DNA of 64,000 nt from JBHFEI01 sp041928815 (GTDB taxonomy: Bacteria > Pseudomonadota > Alphaproteobacteria > Rhizobiales > Rhizobiaceae). The notes beneath the pieces were generated by a model. That model made no database searches. It was not told the DNA's origin and saw only the letters and a list, made by a program, of their open reading frames with translations. The DNA lies in the NCBI RefSeq assembly GCF_041928815.1, contig NZ_JBHFEI010000009.1, positions 1 to 64,000 of the forward strand, written 5' to 3'. How positions within the stretch are numbered: the stretch's first letter is position 1; every line of letters begins with the position of its first letter. This document shows, piece after piece, positions 51,555 through 60,645 of this stretch. Made by a program: the position numbers and the translations under genes.

Positions 51555-51673
51555 CTGCCCCGCGCCGAAACGCCTCCCTGACCGACAACAAGCATCCATG
51601 GCGCGCGGCGATCGGCCGCGGTCCCGGCCGCCGATCCACCCGCAGCCTCAAGCATGACGGGAACGGCGGGCGA

Positions 51674-51730
51674 TGTAAATGAAAAGTTACGTCAACTCAA
51701 GTTGACACTTTCCGGTTTAGGGGATTAGTC
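51674..51730 (+). promoter_or_regulatory. PpsR site and bchF promoter
   Basis: CGT-CAACTCAAGTTG-ACA at 51690-51707 is a TGT-N12-ACA-type palindrome with one end mismatch. Its right half supplies a perfect TTGACA (51702-51707), and a 17-base spacer leads to TTAGTC near 51725. A weaker TGT-N12-ACG match at 51674-51691 abuts it. The site lies between ppaA and bchF and could regulate both. Confidence 0.78.
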
Positions 51731-51793
51731 TCCCGGAATGGCCCGAACGCGTCCCGACCGTTGCGGGGCGCGCTCGGGAGGCGAGGAGGCGAG

Positions 51794-52318
51794 ATGGGCA
51801 GGACCGGACGATCGGCAGGATACCCCGCCCTCTATACGCAGGAGGAACGGCGCCGCCGCGACGAGAGCGTCTGGACGCTGGTGCAGGGCGTTCTCGCGCC
51901 CGTGCAGTTCGTCATCTTCCTCGTCAGCCTCGCTCTCGTGCTCCGCTATCTCGCCACCGGCGAGGGGCTGTGGACCGCCTCCCTCTCCGTCGTGGTCAAG
52001 ACGCTGGCGCTCTACGCCATCATGATCACCGGAGCGATCTGGGAAAAGGTCGTCTTCGGCCGCTATCTCTTCGCGCCCGCCTTCTTCTGGGAGGATGTCT
52101 TCTCGATCCTCGTGCTGGCGCTGCACAGCGTCTATCTCGTCTGCTTCCACCAAGGCCTGCTGGCGCCGGGCGCGCTGATGGCGCTGGCGCTTGCCGCCTA
52201 CGCCACCTACCTCGTCAATGCCGGGCAGTTTCTCTGGAAGCTGCGCCTGGCCCGGCTTTCCGCACCCGCGGTGTCAAGCCGCACCGGCGGGCTGTCGGTC
52301 GCGGGGCGCGCGCCATGA
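51794..52318 (+). CDS. bchF: 3-vinyl bacteriochlorophyllide hydratase
   Basis: 174 residues, the usual BchF size, with three to four hydrophobic segments. YTQEERRRRDESVWTLVQG and WEKVVFGRYLFAPAFFWEDV are characteristic. The enzyme hydrates the 3-vinyl group of the chlorin on the way to bacteriochlorophyll a. GAGGAGGCGAG precedes the ATG at 51794. It is the first gene of the bchFNBHLM-lhaA-puhABC operon and overlaps bchN by 4 bases. Confidence 0.96.
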   Translation: MGRTGRSAGYPALYTQEERRRRDESVWTLVQGVLAPVQFVIFLVSLALVLRYLATGEGLWTASLSVVVKTLALYAIMITGAIWEKVVFGRYLFAPAFFWEDVFSILVLALHSVYLVCFHQGLLAPGALMALALAAYATYLVNAGQFLWKLRLARLSAPAVSSRTGGLSVAGRAP

Positions 52319-53643
52319 ACAAGCCCTTCACCCCCGCAGCCCTCGACGGCGCCTGCGCCAGCCCGCCGGCAGTCGTCAGCGGGATACTCCGCCAGCGCGG
52401 CCAGCACGAGGTCTTCTGCGGCCTGACCTCGATCATCTGGCTGCATCGCAAGATGCAGGACGCCTTCTTCCTGATCGTCGGCTCGCGCACCTGCGCCCAT
52501 CTCATGCAGTCGGCCGCCGGCGTCATGATCTTCTCCGAGCCGCGCTTCGCCACCGCCATCATGGAGGAGCGCGATCTCGCCGGCCTCGCCGACATGCATG
52601 ACGAGCTCGACCGCGTCGTCGAGCGGCTGCTCGCCCGCCGGCCCGATATCCGCATGCTGGTGCTGGTCGGCTCCTGCCCGTCGGAGGTCATCAAGCTCGA
52701 TCTCGCGCGCGCCGCCGGACGGCTCGATGCCCGCCACCAGCCGGCCCGCCGGGTCATCGCCTATTCCGGCAGCGGCATCGAGACGACCTTCACGCAGGGC
52801 GAGGACAATTTCCTCGCCGCCCTTCTCGCCGACGAGGCGAAGCACGGTAAGGGTCGGACCGCGGACCGCCTCGTCGTCGCCGGCTGCCTGGCCGATGTCG
52901 TGGAAGACCAGTTCGCCCGCCTCTTCGCCGCGCTCGGCATCGACGGCGTCCGCTTCCTGCCCGGCCGCAGCGCCACGGAGGGTGTGACGGTCGGCCCGGG
53001 CACACGCTACGTGCTCGCCCAGCCCTATCTCGGCGCCACCGCCGCGACGCTGGAAAAGGCGGGCGCGACGCGCATCGACGCCCTCTTCCCGCTCGGCGGC
53101 GAGGGCACGCGCGCCTGGCTCGCCGCCATCGCGGATGCCTTCGGGGTGGATCCGGCCCTGTTTGCCGAGGTCGTCGCCAAGCCGATGCAGCGGGCCGCCG
53201 AGGCCACCCGTCACTATCGCGACTGGCTTGCCGGCAAGCGCGTCTTCTTCTTCCCCGATTCGCAGCTGGAACCGTCGCTCGCCCGCTATCTGCAGAGCGA
53301 ACTCGGCGCTGAGATCGTCGAGGTGGGCAGCCCCTATCTGCACCGCGAGCACGTCGCCGGCGAACTGGCGCGCCTCTCGCCCGATGTCCTCGTCAGCGAG
53401 GGCCAGGACGTCGATCGTCAGATCGAGCGCTGCCGGGCGGCCGCCCCCGATCTCATCGTCTGCGGCCTCGGCCTGGCCAATCCCTTCGAGGCGGAGGGGC
53501 GCGTGACGAAATGGTCGATCGAGTTCGCCTTCACCCCCATCCAGGGTTTCGAGCAGGCGGGCGACCTCGCCGAGCTTTTCGCCCGCCCGCTCATGCGCGC
53601 CGCCCTGCTCGATGCGGGCGCGAACCGGGAGCGCCTGTCATGA
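52315..53643 (+). CDS. bchN: Dark-operative protochlorophyllide reductase, subunit N
   Basis: 442 residues. The three Cys ligands of the NB-cluster are visible in HEVFCGLTSIIW, GSRTCAHLMQ and LVGSCPSEVIK. With BchB it forms the nitrogenase-like catalytic component that reduces ring D of protochlorophyllide without light, driven by the BchL iron protein. The ATG at 52315 overlaps the bchF stop and the 3' end overlaps bchB, both as ATGA. Confidence 0.97.
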   Translation: MNKPFTPAALDGACASPPAVVSGILRQRGQHEVFCGLTSIIWLHRKMQDAFFLIVGSRTCAHLMQSAAGVMIFSEPRFATAIMEERDLAGLADMHDELDRVVERLLARRPDIRMLVLVGSCPSEVIKLDLARAAGRLDARHQPARRVIAYSGSGIETTFTQGEDNFLAALLADEAKHGKGRTADRLVVAGCLADVVEDQFARLFAALGIDGVRFLPGRSATEGVTVGPGTRYVLAQPYLGATAATLEKAGATRIDALFPLGGEGTRAWLAAIADAFGVDPALFAEVVAKPMQRAAEATRHYRDWLAGKRVFFFPDSQLEPSLARYLQSELGAEIVEVGSPYLHREHVAGELARLSPDVLVSEGQDVDRQIERCRAAAPDLIVCGLGLANPFEAEGRVTKWSIEFAFTPIQGFEQAGDLAELFARPLMRAALLDAGANRERLS

Positions 53644-55223
53644 AGCTCGCCATGTGGACCTATGAGGGACCGCCCCATGTCGGCGCCATGCGCATCGCGG
53701 CCTCCATGACCGGGCTGCATTACGTGCTGCACGCGCCGCAGGGCGACACCTATGCCGACCTGCTCTTCACCATGATCGAGCGGCGACCCTCGCGCCCGCC
53801 GGTCACCTACACGACCTTCCAGGCCCGCGATCTCTCGGCCTCGACCGCCGACATCTTCCGTTCGGCCTGCCGCGAGGCGGTGGAGCGCTTCGCGCCGCAG
53901 GCGCTGATCGTCGGCGCCTCCTGCACGGGCGAGCTGCTGCAGGACGACCCGGGCGGCCTTGCCCGCACGCTCGATCTCGGCCTGCCGGTCATTCCGCTCG
54001 ACCTGCCGAGCTACCAGCGCAAGGAGCACTGGGGGGCTGCCGAGACCTTCTATCAGGTGGTGCGCGCCTTCGCCGCCAACCGTGAGCGCCCCGGGACGAT
54101 CGACCCCGTGAGCTGCAACATCCTCGGGCCGACCGCGCTCGGCTTCCGGGTGCGCGACGACGTGACCGAAATCCGCCGCCTGCTCGAAAGCGAGGGCATC
54201 GATGTCCGCGTCGTCGCGCCCCTCGGCGCCAGCCCCGCCGACCTCGCCCGCCTGCCGGACGCCGCCTTCAACATCGTGCTGTCGCCGGAGATCGCCACTC
54301 CCGCCGCCCAGTGGCTGAAGCGCAGCCATGGCATGCCGATCGTCTCCACCGTGCCGATCGGCATTGGCGCGACCCGCGACTTCCTCGCCGAAGTGCGCGC
54401 TGCCGCCGGCCTGCCGCCGCGCCCGCCGGGGGCAGAGGCGGGCCGTGACCGGCTCACCTGGTATGCGCGCTCCGTCGACAGCACCTACCTCACCCGCAAG
54501 CGCGTCTTCATCTTCGGCGAGGCGACCCACGCGGTCGCTGCCGCGCGCATCGCCACCGAGGAACTCGGCTTCACGGTCTGCGGGCTCGGCACCTATATGC
54601 GCGAATTCGCCCGCGAGATCCGCGAGGCGGCCGCCCTTTACGGCGTGGAGCCGCTGATCACCGACGACCACCTGGAGGTCGAGGACGCGATCATGGCGGC
54701 CCGGCCGGAGCTGGTGCTCGGCACGCAGATGGAGCGCCATGTGGCCAAGCGCCTGCGCCTGCCCTGCGCGGTCATCTCCTCGCCCGCCCATGTGCAGGAT
54801 TTCCCCGCCCGCTATGCCCCGCAAATGGGCTATGAGGGCGCCAACGTGATCTTCGACAGCTGGGTCCATCCGCTGATGATGGGGCTGGAAGAGCATCTGT
54901 TGCAGATGTTCCGCTCCGATTTCGAATTCAACGATCACGCCGCCGCCTCGCATCTCCATCCGCATCCGCAATTCGCTCCGGACCCGCGGCCAAAGGCGGT
55001 GCCGGACCCGATCACCGCCGCGCGCGCCGACGGCGCCGACAGCGTCGCCGCCGTCGATATCGGCACGCTCTGGACGTCGGATGCCGAGCGGGAACTGAAA
55101 AAGGTGCCGTTTTTCGTGCGCGGCAAGGCACGCCGCAACACCGAGACCTTTGCCGCGAGCCGCGGTATCCGGTCCATCACCGTGGAGACGCTGTATGACG
55201 CGAAAGCCCATTTCGCCCGTTGA
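53640..55223 (+). CDS. bchB: Dark-operative protochlorophyllide reductase, subunit B
   Basis: 527 residues. Asp36, in HAPQGDTYADLL, is the unusual aspartate ligand of the NB-cluster, and VGASCTGELLQDDPGG carries a conserved Cys. The C-terminal extension with PFFVRGKARRNTE is the domain that covers the substrate pocket in DPOR. It pairs with BchN. It overlaps bchN by 4 bases and bchH by 29 bases. Confidence 0.97.
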   Translation: MKLAMWTYEGPPHVGAMRIAASMTGLHYVLHAPQGDTYADLLFTMIERRPSRPPVTYTTFQARDLSASTADIFRSACREAVERFAPQALIVGASCTGELLQDDPGGLARTLDLGLPVIPLDLPSYQRKEHWGAAETFYQVVRAFAANRERPGTIDPVSCNILGPTALGFRVRDDVTEIRRLLESEGIDVRVVAPLGASPADLARLPDAAFNIVLSPEIATPAAQWLKRSHGMPIVSTVPIGIGATRDFLAEVRAAAGLPPRPPGAEAGRDRLTWYARSVDSTYLTRKRVFIFGEATHAVAAARIATEELGFTVCGLGTYMREFAREIREAAALYGVEPLITDDHLEVEDAIMAARPELVLGTQMERHVAKRLRLPCAVISSPAHVQDFPARYAPQMGYEGANVIFDSWVHPLMMGLEEHLLQMFRSDFEFNDHAAASHLHPHPQFAPDPRPKAVPDPITAARADGADSVAAVDIGTLWTSDAERELKKVPFFVRGKARRNTETFAASRGIRSITVETLYDAKAHFAR

Positions 55224-58200
55224 CAGCACCCCGGTCCGGGTCGTGCTGGTGACGCTCGACAACCACATCGTGGCGGCGGTCGACGATGCGCGCATGGCGC
55301 TGAACGCCGAGATGCCCGGCCTGACGCTCTCCGTCCACGCCGCCACCGACTGGGCCGACAGCCCGGCAAAGCTCGAAGCCTGCCGGGCCGCGATCCGCGC
55401 CGGCGACATCGTCATCGTCTCGATGATCTTCGTCGAGGAGCATGTGCGCGCCATCGCCGACGTGCTGGAGGAGCGCCATCGCCTGTGTGACGCCATGGTC
55501 TGCTGCATGTCGGCCGGCACCGTCATGAAGTACACGGCCATGGGCCGCTTCCGCATGGGCGAGGAGCAGAAGGGGCCCCTCGCGCTCCTGAAAAAACTGC
55601 GCGGGTCGAGTTCGCGCGAGGGCCGCGACAGCGGCAAGACGGCCGGCGAGCGGCAGATGGCGATGCTGCGCCGGCTACCGAAGCTTCTGCGCTTCGTGCC
55701 CGGCACGGCGCAGGACGTGCGCGCCTATTTCCTCACCCTGCAATACCGCATCGCCGCCTCGGACGAGAACATCGCCAACATGGTGCGCCTGCTGGTCGGC
55801 CGATACGCGCGCGGCGAGCGCAAGACGCTCTCGGGTCGCATCCAGGCGGCCGATCCCGTCGACTATCCCGATGTCGGCCTTTACCACCCGCGCCTGAGGC
55901 CGCGCGTGACGACCGACCAGCGGGCCCTGCCGGCGCCGGCGCAGGTCCGCGGCACGATCGGGCTGCTGCTGCTGCGCACCTATATCCTCTCCGGCGACAC
56001 CGGCCATTACGACAGCGTCATCGCCGCGCTCGAAGCGCGCGGTTACCGCGTCGTTCCCGTCTTTTCGAGCGGTCTCGACATGCGGGCGGCGATCGCCCGC
56101 TACATGGACCCGGCCGACGGCGGGGTCGCGATCGACGCGCTCTGCTCGCTCACCGGCTTCTCGCTGGTCGGCGGTCCCGCTTACAGCGATGCGGCCGCCG
56201 CCGCCGGCACGCTTGCAGGGCTCGACGTGCCCTATCTCTCGGCCTTCGTCACCGAATTCCAGTCCCGCGAGGTCTGGGCCGCCTCGACGCAGGGGCTGAC
56301 GCCGATCGAGACGACGCTGATGGTGGCGATCCCCGAACTCGATGGCGCCATCGGTTCGATGGTGATCGGCGGGCGCTCCGATTGCGGCGGCGCGGCGAAG
56401 GCCTGCATCTGCGCCCGCGCGCTGGGCGCGTGCCCTGAAGGCCGCGCCTGCATGCATCCCGACGACGAGCGCGTCGGGCTCTTGGCCGACCGTCTGGCCG
56501 CGCTCGCGACGCTGCGCCGCTCGGCGCGCGCCGAGCGCCGCCTTGCGATCACCCTCTTCAACTATCCGCCGAACGGCGGCAGCATCGGCACGGCCGCCTT
56601 CCTCGCCGTCTTCGAAAGCCTCTACGAGACGCTCCGCCGCCTGAAGGCCGAAGGGTATACGGTCGAGCTTCCGGAAAGCCCGGACATGCTGAAGGCCATG
56701 CTGCTGGAAGGCAATGCCGCGCTCGCTGGCACGGAGGCGAATGTCCACGACATCGTCGCCGTGGACCAGCATGTGCGCCGCGAGCGCCATCTCGCCGACA
56801 TCGAGGCGCAGTGGGGCCCCGCGCCGGGCCGCATCCTCTCCAACGGGCGCGGCATCTTCGTGCTCGGCCGCCAGTTCGGCCATGTGCTCGTGGCGCTCCA
56901 GCCCTCCTTCGGCTACGAGGGCGACCCGATGCGGCTGCTCTTCGAGGGGGGCTTTGCCCCGAACCATGCCTTTGCCGCCTTCTACACCTATCTGCGCGAC
57001 ACGTTCCGCGCCCATGCCGTCCTGCATTTCGGCACCCATGGCGCGCTGGAATTCATGCCGGGCAAGCAGACGGGCCTGTCTTCCACCTGCTGGCCGGACC
57101 GGCTGATCCGCGACCTGCCGAATTTCTATTTCTACGCCGCCAACAACCCGTCGGAAGGGTCGATCGCCAAGCGCCGCTCGGCCGCCACGCTCGTCTCCTA
57201 CCTGACGCCGCCCGTCACCCATGCCGGGCTCTACAAGGGGCTGGCGGAGCTGAAGGCGAGCCTCGACCGCTACCGGCAGGCGCTGCCGGAGGCCCTTTCC
57301 GAGCGGCAGCGGCTGATCGACCTCATCACCGCCCAGGCCGAGGCGCTGGATCTGGCGCCCGCCACCCCGGTCGATGGCGACGATGCGCTGGTGCGCCATC
57401 TCGTGCAGGCGATCACCGAGCTTGAATATGCGCTGATCCCCGATGGCCTGCATGTCGCCGGACGCTGCATGGCGCGCGATGCGCGGCGCGACATGATCGA
57501 GCATGTCGCGCGCGGCATGGGCGAGACGGGCCCTGCCCTTGCCGCCATCGCCGAGGCGATCGCCGATGGCGACGAGCGGGCGCTGGCCACCCTCCTGGCC
57601 GGGGCGGAGGCATCGTTGCGGGAGCGCGTCGTCACGCTCGTGCGGCTGAATGCGGGCCTTGCCGACAATCGCGAGCTCGACGGGATCGTGCGGGCGCTGG
57701 ACGGCCGCTTCGTGCCGCCCTCGCCCTCCGGCGACCTGCTGCGCACGCCGGACCTTTTGCCCACCGGCCGCAACATCCACGGCTTCGACCCCTTCGGCAT
57801 TCCGAGCGCCTTTGCCGTGCAGGATGGCGAGCGGCAGGCCGCGCGCGTCCTCGACCGGTTCCTGAAGACCGAGGGGCGCCTGCCGGAAACGGTCGCCGTC
57901 GTGCTCTGGGGCACCGACAATCTGAAGACCGGCGGCGCGCCGCTCGCCCAGGCCATGGCGCTGATGGGCGCCCGACCGCGGCTCGATGCCTATAACCGGG
58001 TCTGCGGCGCGACGCTGATCCCGCTCGAGGCGCTGAACCGGCCGCGCATCGATGTGGTGATGACGCTGTCCGGCATCTTCCGCGACCTCCTGCCGATCCA
58101 GGCGAGCATGCTGGCGGAGGCGAGCAGCCTCGCGGCCGCCGCCGACGAGCCGCCGGAGATGAACTTCATCCGCAAGCATGCGCTCGCCTATGCCGAGGCC

Positions 58201-58962
58201 CATGGCTGCGACGTCGAGGCGGCCGCCTACCGGGTCTTCTCCAATGCGAACGGCGCCTATGGCGCCAATGTCAACATGCTGATCGCGTCGTCGGCCTGGA
58301 CCGACGACGAGGAGATCGCCGAGACCTATACGAGCCGCAAGAGCTTCGCCATCGACCGCAAGGGCAGGACGAGCCAGCAGGCCGAGGTGCTGGATGCCGT
58401 GCTCGAGGGCGTCGACATGGCCTATCAGAACCTCGATTCCGTCGAGGTCGGCATCACCACCATCGAGCATTATTTCGACACGCTGGGCGGGCTGACCCGC
58501 GCGGTGCTCCGGGCGCGCGGCGAGACCACGCTGCCCGTCTTCATCTCCGACCAGACGCAGGGCGAGGGCAAGGTGCGCACGCTCGGCGAACAGGTGGCGC
58601 TGGAGGCCCGCACCCGCACGCTGAACCCCAAATGGTTCGAGGGCATGCTGAAGCACGGCTACGAGGGCGTGCGCCACATCGAGGCGCAGGTGACCAACAC
58701 GCTCGGCTGGTCGGCGACGACGGGCGGCGTCGAGCCCTGGGTCTACCAGCAGATGACCGAGACCTTCATGCTCGATCCCAAGATGCGAAGGCGGCTCGCC
58801 ACGCTCAATCCGGCCGCCGCGGCCAAGGTCGCCTCACGCCTGATCGAAGCCCAGGAGCGCCGCTTCTGGGAGCCGGATGCCGAAACGCTGGAGGCGCTGA
58901 GGCTTGCCGGCGAGGAACTGGAAGACCGGCTGGAAGGCCTGGTCAGGGAGGCTGCCCAATGA
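55195..58962 (+). CDS. bchH: Magnesium chelatase subunit H
   Basis: 1255 residues, the normal BchH size and the largest protein here. It belongs to the CobN/Mg-chelatase family; LHFGTHGALEFMPGKQTGLS and ANNPSEGSIAKRR are the conserved central motifs, and the C-terminal GWSATTGGVEPWVYQQ is also diagnostic. It binds protoporphyrin IX and accepts Mg with BchI and BchD, which are not in this window. The ATG at 55195 has GGAG 7 bases upstream, inside bchB. It overlaps bchL by 4 bases. Confidence 0.97.
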   Translation: MTRKPISPVDSTPVRVVLVTLDNHIVAAVDDARMALNAEMPGLTLSVHAATDWADSPAKLEACRAAIRAGDIVIVSMIFVEEHVRAIADVLEERHRLCDAMVCCMSAGTVMKYTAMGRFRMGEEQKGPLALLKKLRGSSSREGRDSGKTAGERQMAMLRRLPKLLRFVPGTAQDVRAYFLTLQYRIAASDENIANMVRLLVGRYARGERKTLSGRIQAADPVDYPDVGLYHPRLRPRVTTDQRALPAPAQVRGTIGLLLLRTYILSGDTGHYDSVIAALEARGYRVVPVFSSGLDMRAAIARYMDPADGGVAIDALCSLTGFSLVGGPAYSDAAAAAGTLAGLDVPYLSAFVTEFQSREVWAASTQGLTPIETTLMVAIPELDGAIGSMVIGGRSDCGGAAKACICARALGACPEGRACMHPDDERVGLLADRLAALATLRRSARAERRLAITLFNYPPNGGSIGTAAFLAVFESLYETLRRLKAEGYTVELPESPDMLKAMLLEGNAALAGTEANVHDIVAVDQHVRRERHLADIEAQWGPAPGRILSNGRGIFVLGRQFGHVLVALQPSFGYEGDPMRLLFEGGFAPNHAFAAFYTYLRDTFRAHAVLHFGTHGALEFMPGKQTGLSSTCWPDRLIRDLPNFYFYAANNPSEGSIAKRRSAATLVSYLTPPVTHAGLYKGLAELKASLDRYRQALPEALSERQRLIDLITAQAEALDLAPATPVDGDDALVRHLVQAITELEYALIPDGLHVAGRCMARDARRDMIEHVARGMGETGPALAAIAEAIADGDERALATLLAGAEASLRERVVTLVRLNAGLADNRELDGIVRALDGRFVPPSPSGDLLRTPDLLPTGRNIHGFDPFGIPSAFAVQDGERQAARVLDRFLKTEGRLPETVAVVLWGTDNLKTGGAPLAQAMALMGARPRLDAYNRVCGATLIPLEALNRPRIDVVMTLSGIFRDLLPIQASMLAEASSLAAAADEPPEMNFIRKHALAYAEAHGCDVEAAAYRVFSNANGAYGANVNMLIASSAWTDDEEIAETYTSRKSFAIDRKGRTSQQAEVLDAVLEGVDMAYQNLDSVEVGITTIEHYFDTLGGLTRAVLRARGETTLPVFISDQTQGEGKVRTLGEQVALEARTRTLNPKWFEGMLKHGYEGVRHIEAQVTNTLGWSATTGGVEPWVYQQMTETFMLDPKMRRRLATLNPAAAAKVASRLIEAQERRFWEPDAETLEALRLAGEELEDRLEGLVREAAQ

Positions 58963-59888
58963 ACATCTTCACCCATCCCAAGACGAGCGAACGCGACCTG
59001 CGGCTGAAGGCGGCGCTCGGCCGGGGCGAAGACGGGGAAGGCAGCGTGCAGGTCCATCTCGACCCGACGGCCGAGCTCGACGGCGCCAAGGTCTTCGCCA
59101 TCTACGGCAAGGGCGGCATCGGCAAGTCGACCACCTCGTCCAACCTCTCGGTCGCCTTTTCCAAGCTTGGAAAGCGCGTGCTGCAGATCGGCTGCGACCC
59201 CAAGCACGACAGCACCTTCACGCTGACCAAAAGCCTGATCCCGACCGTGATCGACGTGCTCGAAAAGGCCGATTTCCACACCGAGGAGCTTCGCCCCGAG
59301 GATTACGTGGTCGAGGGCTATAACGGCGTGCAGTGCATCGAGGCGGGCGGCCCGCCGGCGGGCACGGGCTGCGGCGGCTACGTGGTCGGGCAGACGGTGA
59401 AGCTCCTCAAGGAGCATCACCTGCTCGACGACACCGACGTCGTCATCTTCGACGTGCTCGGCGACGTCGTCTGCGGCGGCTTCGCGGCCCCCCTGCAGCA
59501 TGCCGAGCGCGCCGTGGTCGTCGCCGCCAACGATTTCGATTCGATCTTCGCGATGAACCGCATCGTTTCCGCCATCAAGGCGAAGGCGAAGAATTACGAC
59601 GTGCGCCTTGGCGGCGTCATCGCCAACCGCTCGCGCGAGACCGACCAGATCGACCGCTACAACGCGGCGATCGGCCTGAAGCGCCTCGCCCATGTGCCGG
59701 ACTCCGACCATGTGCGGCTGAGCCGCCTGAAGAAGCGCACGCTCTTCGAGATGGGCGACGGCCCGGAAATCCTCGCGATCCAGGGGGAGTACATGCAGCT
59801 CGCCGAGCGGCTCTGGGCCGGCGTGCCCGGTCTTTCCGCCGAGCCGATGAAGGACCGGCAGATCTTCGATTTTCTCGGTTACGAATGA
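58959..59888 (+). CDS. bchL: Dark-operative protochlorophyllide reductase iron protein
   Basis: 309 residues, NifH-like. The P-loop YGKGGIGKSTTSSN is at about residues 49-62, and GCDPKHDSTF follows. The Cys ligands of the intersubunit 4Fe-4S cluster are in GGPPAGTGCGGY and DVLGDVVCGGF. It donates electrons to BchNB with ATP hydrolysis. The ATG at 58959 overlaps the bchH stop. Confidence 0.97.
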   Translation: MNIFTHPKTSERDLRLKAALGRGEDGEGSVQVHLDPTAELDGAKVFAIYGKGGIGKSTTSSNLSVAFSKLGKRVLQIGCDPKHDSTFTLTKSLIPTVIDVLEKADFHTEELRPEDYVVEGYNGVQCIEAGGPPAGTGCGGYVVGQTVKLLKEHHLLDDTDVVIFDVLGDVVCGGFAAPLQHAERAVVVAANDFDSIFAMNRIVSAIKAKAKNYDVRLGGVIANRSRETDQIDRYNAAIGLKRLAHVPDSDHVRLSRLKKRTLFEMGDGPEILAIQGEYMQLAERLWAGVPGLSAEPMKDRQIFDFLGYE

Positions 59889-59916
59889 CGCGGCGGCAGC
59901 AGGAAAGCGGATCGAC

Positions 59917-60645
59917 ATGAGCCATGCAGACCCCATCGCCGATTACAGGCGCCGCACCGGAGAGATCGAACATTATTTCGATCGCACGGCGCTCGATGCC
60001 TGGAAGCGGCTGACCGGCACCGAGCCGGTCGGCGGCATTCGCGCGACGGTGCGCAAGGGCCGCGACACGATGCGCGCCACCCTTATCGACTGGCTGCCGC
60101 AGGATCTGACCGGCTGGCGTATCCTCGATGCCGGCTGCGGCTCGGGCGTGCTGTCGCTCGCGCTTCTGGGGCGCGGCGCGGATGTGCTCGGCGTCGATCT
60201 CTCCGCGCAGATGGTCGACCACGCGCGCGAGCGCGGCGAGGCGGCCGTGAAGGCGATGGGCGCACGGCCGGGCCGCCTGCGCTTCGAGAGCGGCGACATG
60301 CTCGACCCCCGCCATGGCGATTTCGACGCCATCGTCGCCATGGACGTGCTCATCCACTATCGCGCGGCCGATCAGGCCCGCATCCTCGAACAGATGGCGG
60401 CGCGCACCGCGCGCCGGCTCCTCTTCACGCTCGCTCCGGGCTCGCGGCTCCTGCGCGCCATGCTGGCGGCGGGCCGCGTCTTCCCGCGCGGCAACCGCGC
60501 CCCCGCGCTCTATCCCGTCGCGCCCGATCGCCTCGTGTCCGGCCTCGTCGGCCGTCCCGAGATGGCCGGCTGGGCGGCAGGCCGCAGCGCCCGCGTCTCC
60601 ATCGGCTTCTACACCTCGCAGGCCATGGAGGTGACGCGCGCATGA
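59917..60645 (+). CDS. bchM: Magnesium-protoporphyrin IX O-methyltransferase
   Basis: 242 residues. ILDAGCGSGVLSLALLGRGA and VLGVDLSAQMV form the SAM-binding site, and the N-terminal EIEHYFDRTALDAWKRLTG is typical of BchM. It methylates the C13 propionate of Mg-protoporphyrin IX using S-adenosylmethionine. It follows bchL by 28 bases and overlaps lhaA by 4 bases. Confidence 0.96.
   Translation: MSHADPIADYRRRTGEIEHYFDRTALDAWKRLTGTEPVGGIRATVRKGRDTMRATLIDWLPQDLTGWRILDAGCGSGVLSLALLGRGADVLGVDLSAQMVDHARERGEAAVKAMGARPGRLRFESGDMLDPRHGDFDAIVAMDVLIHYRAADQARILEQMAARTARRLLFTLAPGSRLLRAMLAAGRVFPRGNRAPALYPVAPDRLVSGLVGRPEMAGWAAGRSARVSIGFYTSQAMEVTRA

Noticed and set aside
55675..58677. A 1000-codon open frame antisense to bchH
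   Set aside because: It is Arg/Ala/Gly/His-rich shadow translation of a GC-rich gene and has no recognisable domain; bchH on the plus strand is unambiguous.
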